Shown here: piece after piece, positions 57,643 through 57,885 of the stretch | Position numbering within the stretch: the first letter of the stretch is position 1 | Layout of the letters: every line of letters begins with the position of its first letter | NCBI GenBank assembly: GCA_903954185.1 | Contig: CAJBMM010000037.1 | Location: forward strand, 1-57,885 | Source of the DNA: an uncultured Candidatus Berkelbacteria bacterium | Lineage (GTDB): Bacteria > Patescibacteriota > UBA1384 > CAJBMM01 | Direction of reading: 5' to 3' | DNA length: 57,885 nt | Program-made: the position numbers and the translations under genes | Notes under the pieces: generated by a model | Told to the model about the DNA's origin: nothing | Seen by the model: only the letters and a program-made list of their open reading frames with translations | Database searches by the model: none

Positions 57643-57725
57643 TGGGGGAGTTTGCGATTAGTGCTACGTGCAAAATGCCTTATCACAAGGTGGCTTGCTT
57701 TCGGCACAAATACCATTCTCCCCCA
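57643..57725 (+). ncRNA. tRNA-like element 5 with TCA-containing loop
   Basis: TGGGGGAG pairs with CTCCCCCA over eight bases. Inside is a possible arm TGCCT-TATCACA-AGGTG, which would put TCA in anticodon position, reading the UGA stop codon. However the base before it is A rather than the universal T, the T arm is not canonical (TGC-TTTCG-GCA) and the D arm is weak. Treat it as tRNA-like only. Confidence 0.35.
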
Positions 57726-57734
57726 CCCCTTCAC

Positions 57735-57805
57735 GCGCTCGTAGCTCAGCGGATAGAGGTTGGGCTTTCTAAGCCTAAAGCCTGGGTCGAATCCCTCCGA
57801 GCGCA
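57735..57805 (+). tRNA. tRNA-Arg (anticodon TCT), degenerate T and D arms
   Basis: Acceptor GCGCTCG with CGAGCGC is perfect, and the anticodon arm TGGGC-TTTCTAA-GCCTA gives TCT. The D stem GCTC/GAGG has a mismatch. The T loop reads GGGTCGAATCCC with one base missing and few stem pairs. No CCA is encoded. It may be a weakly functional or decaying gene. Confidence 0.6.
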
Positions 57806-57838
57806 CAACACTCAATCCTGGCCATTTTGGCCGCTCTC

Positions 57839-57870
57839 GGCGCCTATGCTATATGCATTGGCGCCTTTTT
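57839..57870 (+). terminator. Terminator of the tRNA array
   Basis: GGCGCC-t-ATGC-TATAT-GCAT-t-GGCGCC followed by TTTTT. With the promoter at 57271 it delimits one transcript of about 570 bases holding all six tRNA or tRNA-like elements. Confidence 0.9.
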
Positions 57871-57885
57871 CTTTTCCCCTAGACA

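Noticed and set aside
57643-57725. A UGA-decoding tRNA implying stop-codon reassignment
   Set aside because: UGA is used as a stop here (for example the 9906-12863 gene and several others), frames do not run through TGA, and the element lacks T33 and a normal T arm. Code 11 is assumed.

Overview
The window looks like a chromosome segment of a Candidate Phyla Radiation (Patescibacteria) bacterium, AT-rich and using the standard bacterial code. The reasons are its gene content (a large secreted-protein locus with its own sortase, a ComEC without its nuclease-like domain, a zinc-finger-less DnaJ, lone enzymes instead of full pathways) and short intergenic regions full of small palindromic repeats. 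I cannot assign a phylum within the group.

Layout. Bases 657-20785 (minus strand) are a cell-surface locus. Five large secreted proteins (SGNH hydrolase, beta-repeat/FN3, CSLREA beta-helix, Ig-like, PQQ-propeller) share one almost identical C-terminal module ending in LAATGDD, a membrane helix and basic residues. A class-E-like sortase gene lies among them. Upstream are a membrane-anchored subtilisin with FG-GAP repeats and a membrane-anchored DUF3352-like protein. These two share a C-terminal octapeptide, but in the subtilase it lies behind an in-frame TAG. Bases 20853-25541 hold the chaperones dnaJ, dnaK and grpE with a MazG-like gene. Next come comEC, galT, ruvC and yebC, then a glycan block at 32922-37581 (GT4, helical partner, GH94 phosphorylase). 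Bases 40431-46088 encode a secreted bactofilin-like protein, a CHAP cell-wall protein with a structured leader, a GT-C membrane glycosyltransferase, a polyprenyl-phosphate-sugar synthase/GtrA fusion and a GH-A-like glycosidase. Bases 46190-49182 hold Memo, AMMECR1 and a Memo-CapA fusion. Bases 52640-55701 carry GAPDH, a PfkB kinase and class II aldolase. The end has an EnvC/C39-like secreted protein and a tRNA array with its own promoter and terminator.

Two patterns run through the window. First, three genes (SGNH hydrolase, CHAP protein, aldolase) have no usable ATG, GTG or TTG but have a well-placed Shine-Dalgarno followed by ATT, so AUU initiation appears to be used. Second, several GC-rich islands (about 200-650, 28400-29900, 31130-31920, 38250-39220, 39975-40190 and the terminal tRNA array) stand out from the AT-rich background. 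They are self-contained transcription units: promoter, a leader with consecutive hairpins, strong Shine-Dalgarno, one small or foreign-looking payload, and a terminator. One encodes an H-X9-DG pseudopilin of planctomycete/armatimonadete type and another a PurB-like lyase. They look acquired, but contamination or chimeric assembly has to be excluded.

All calls rest on reading the sequence and translations by eye. No database search, folding program or composition calculation was run.
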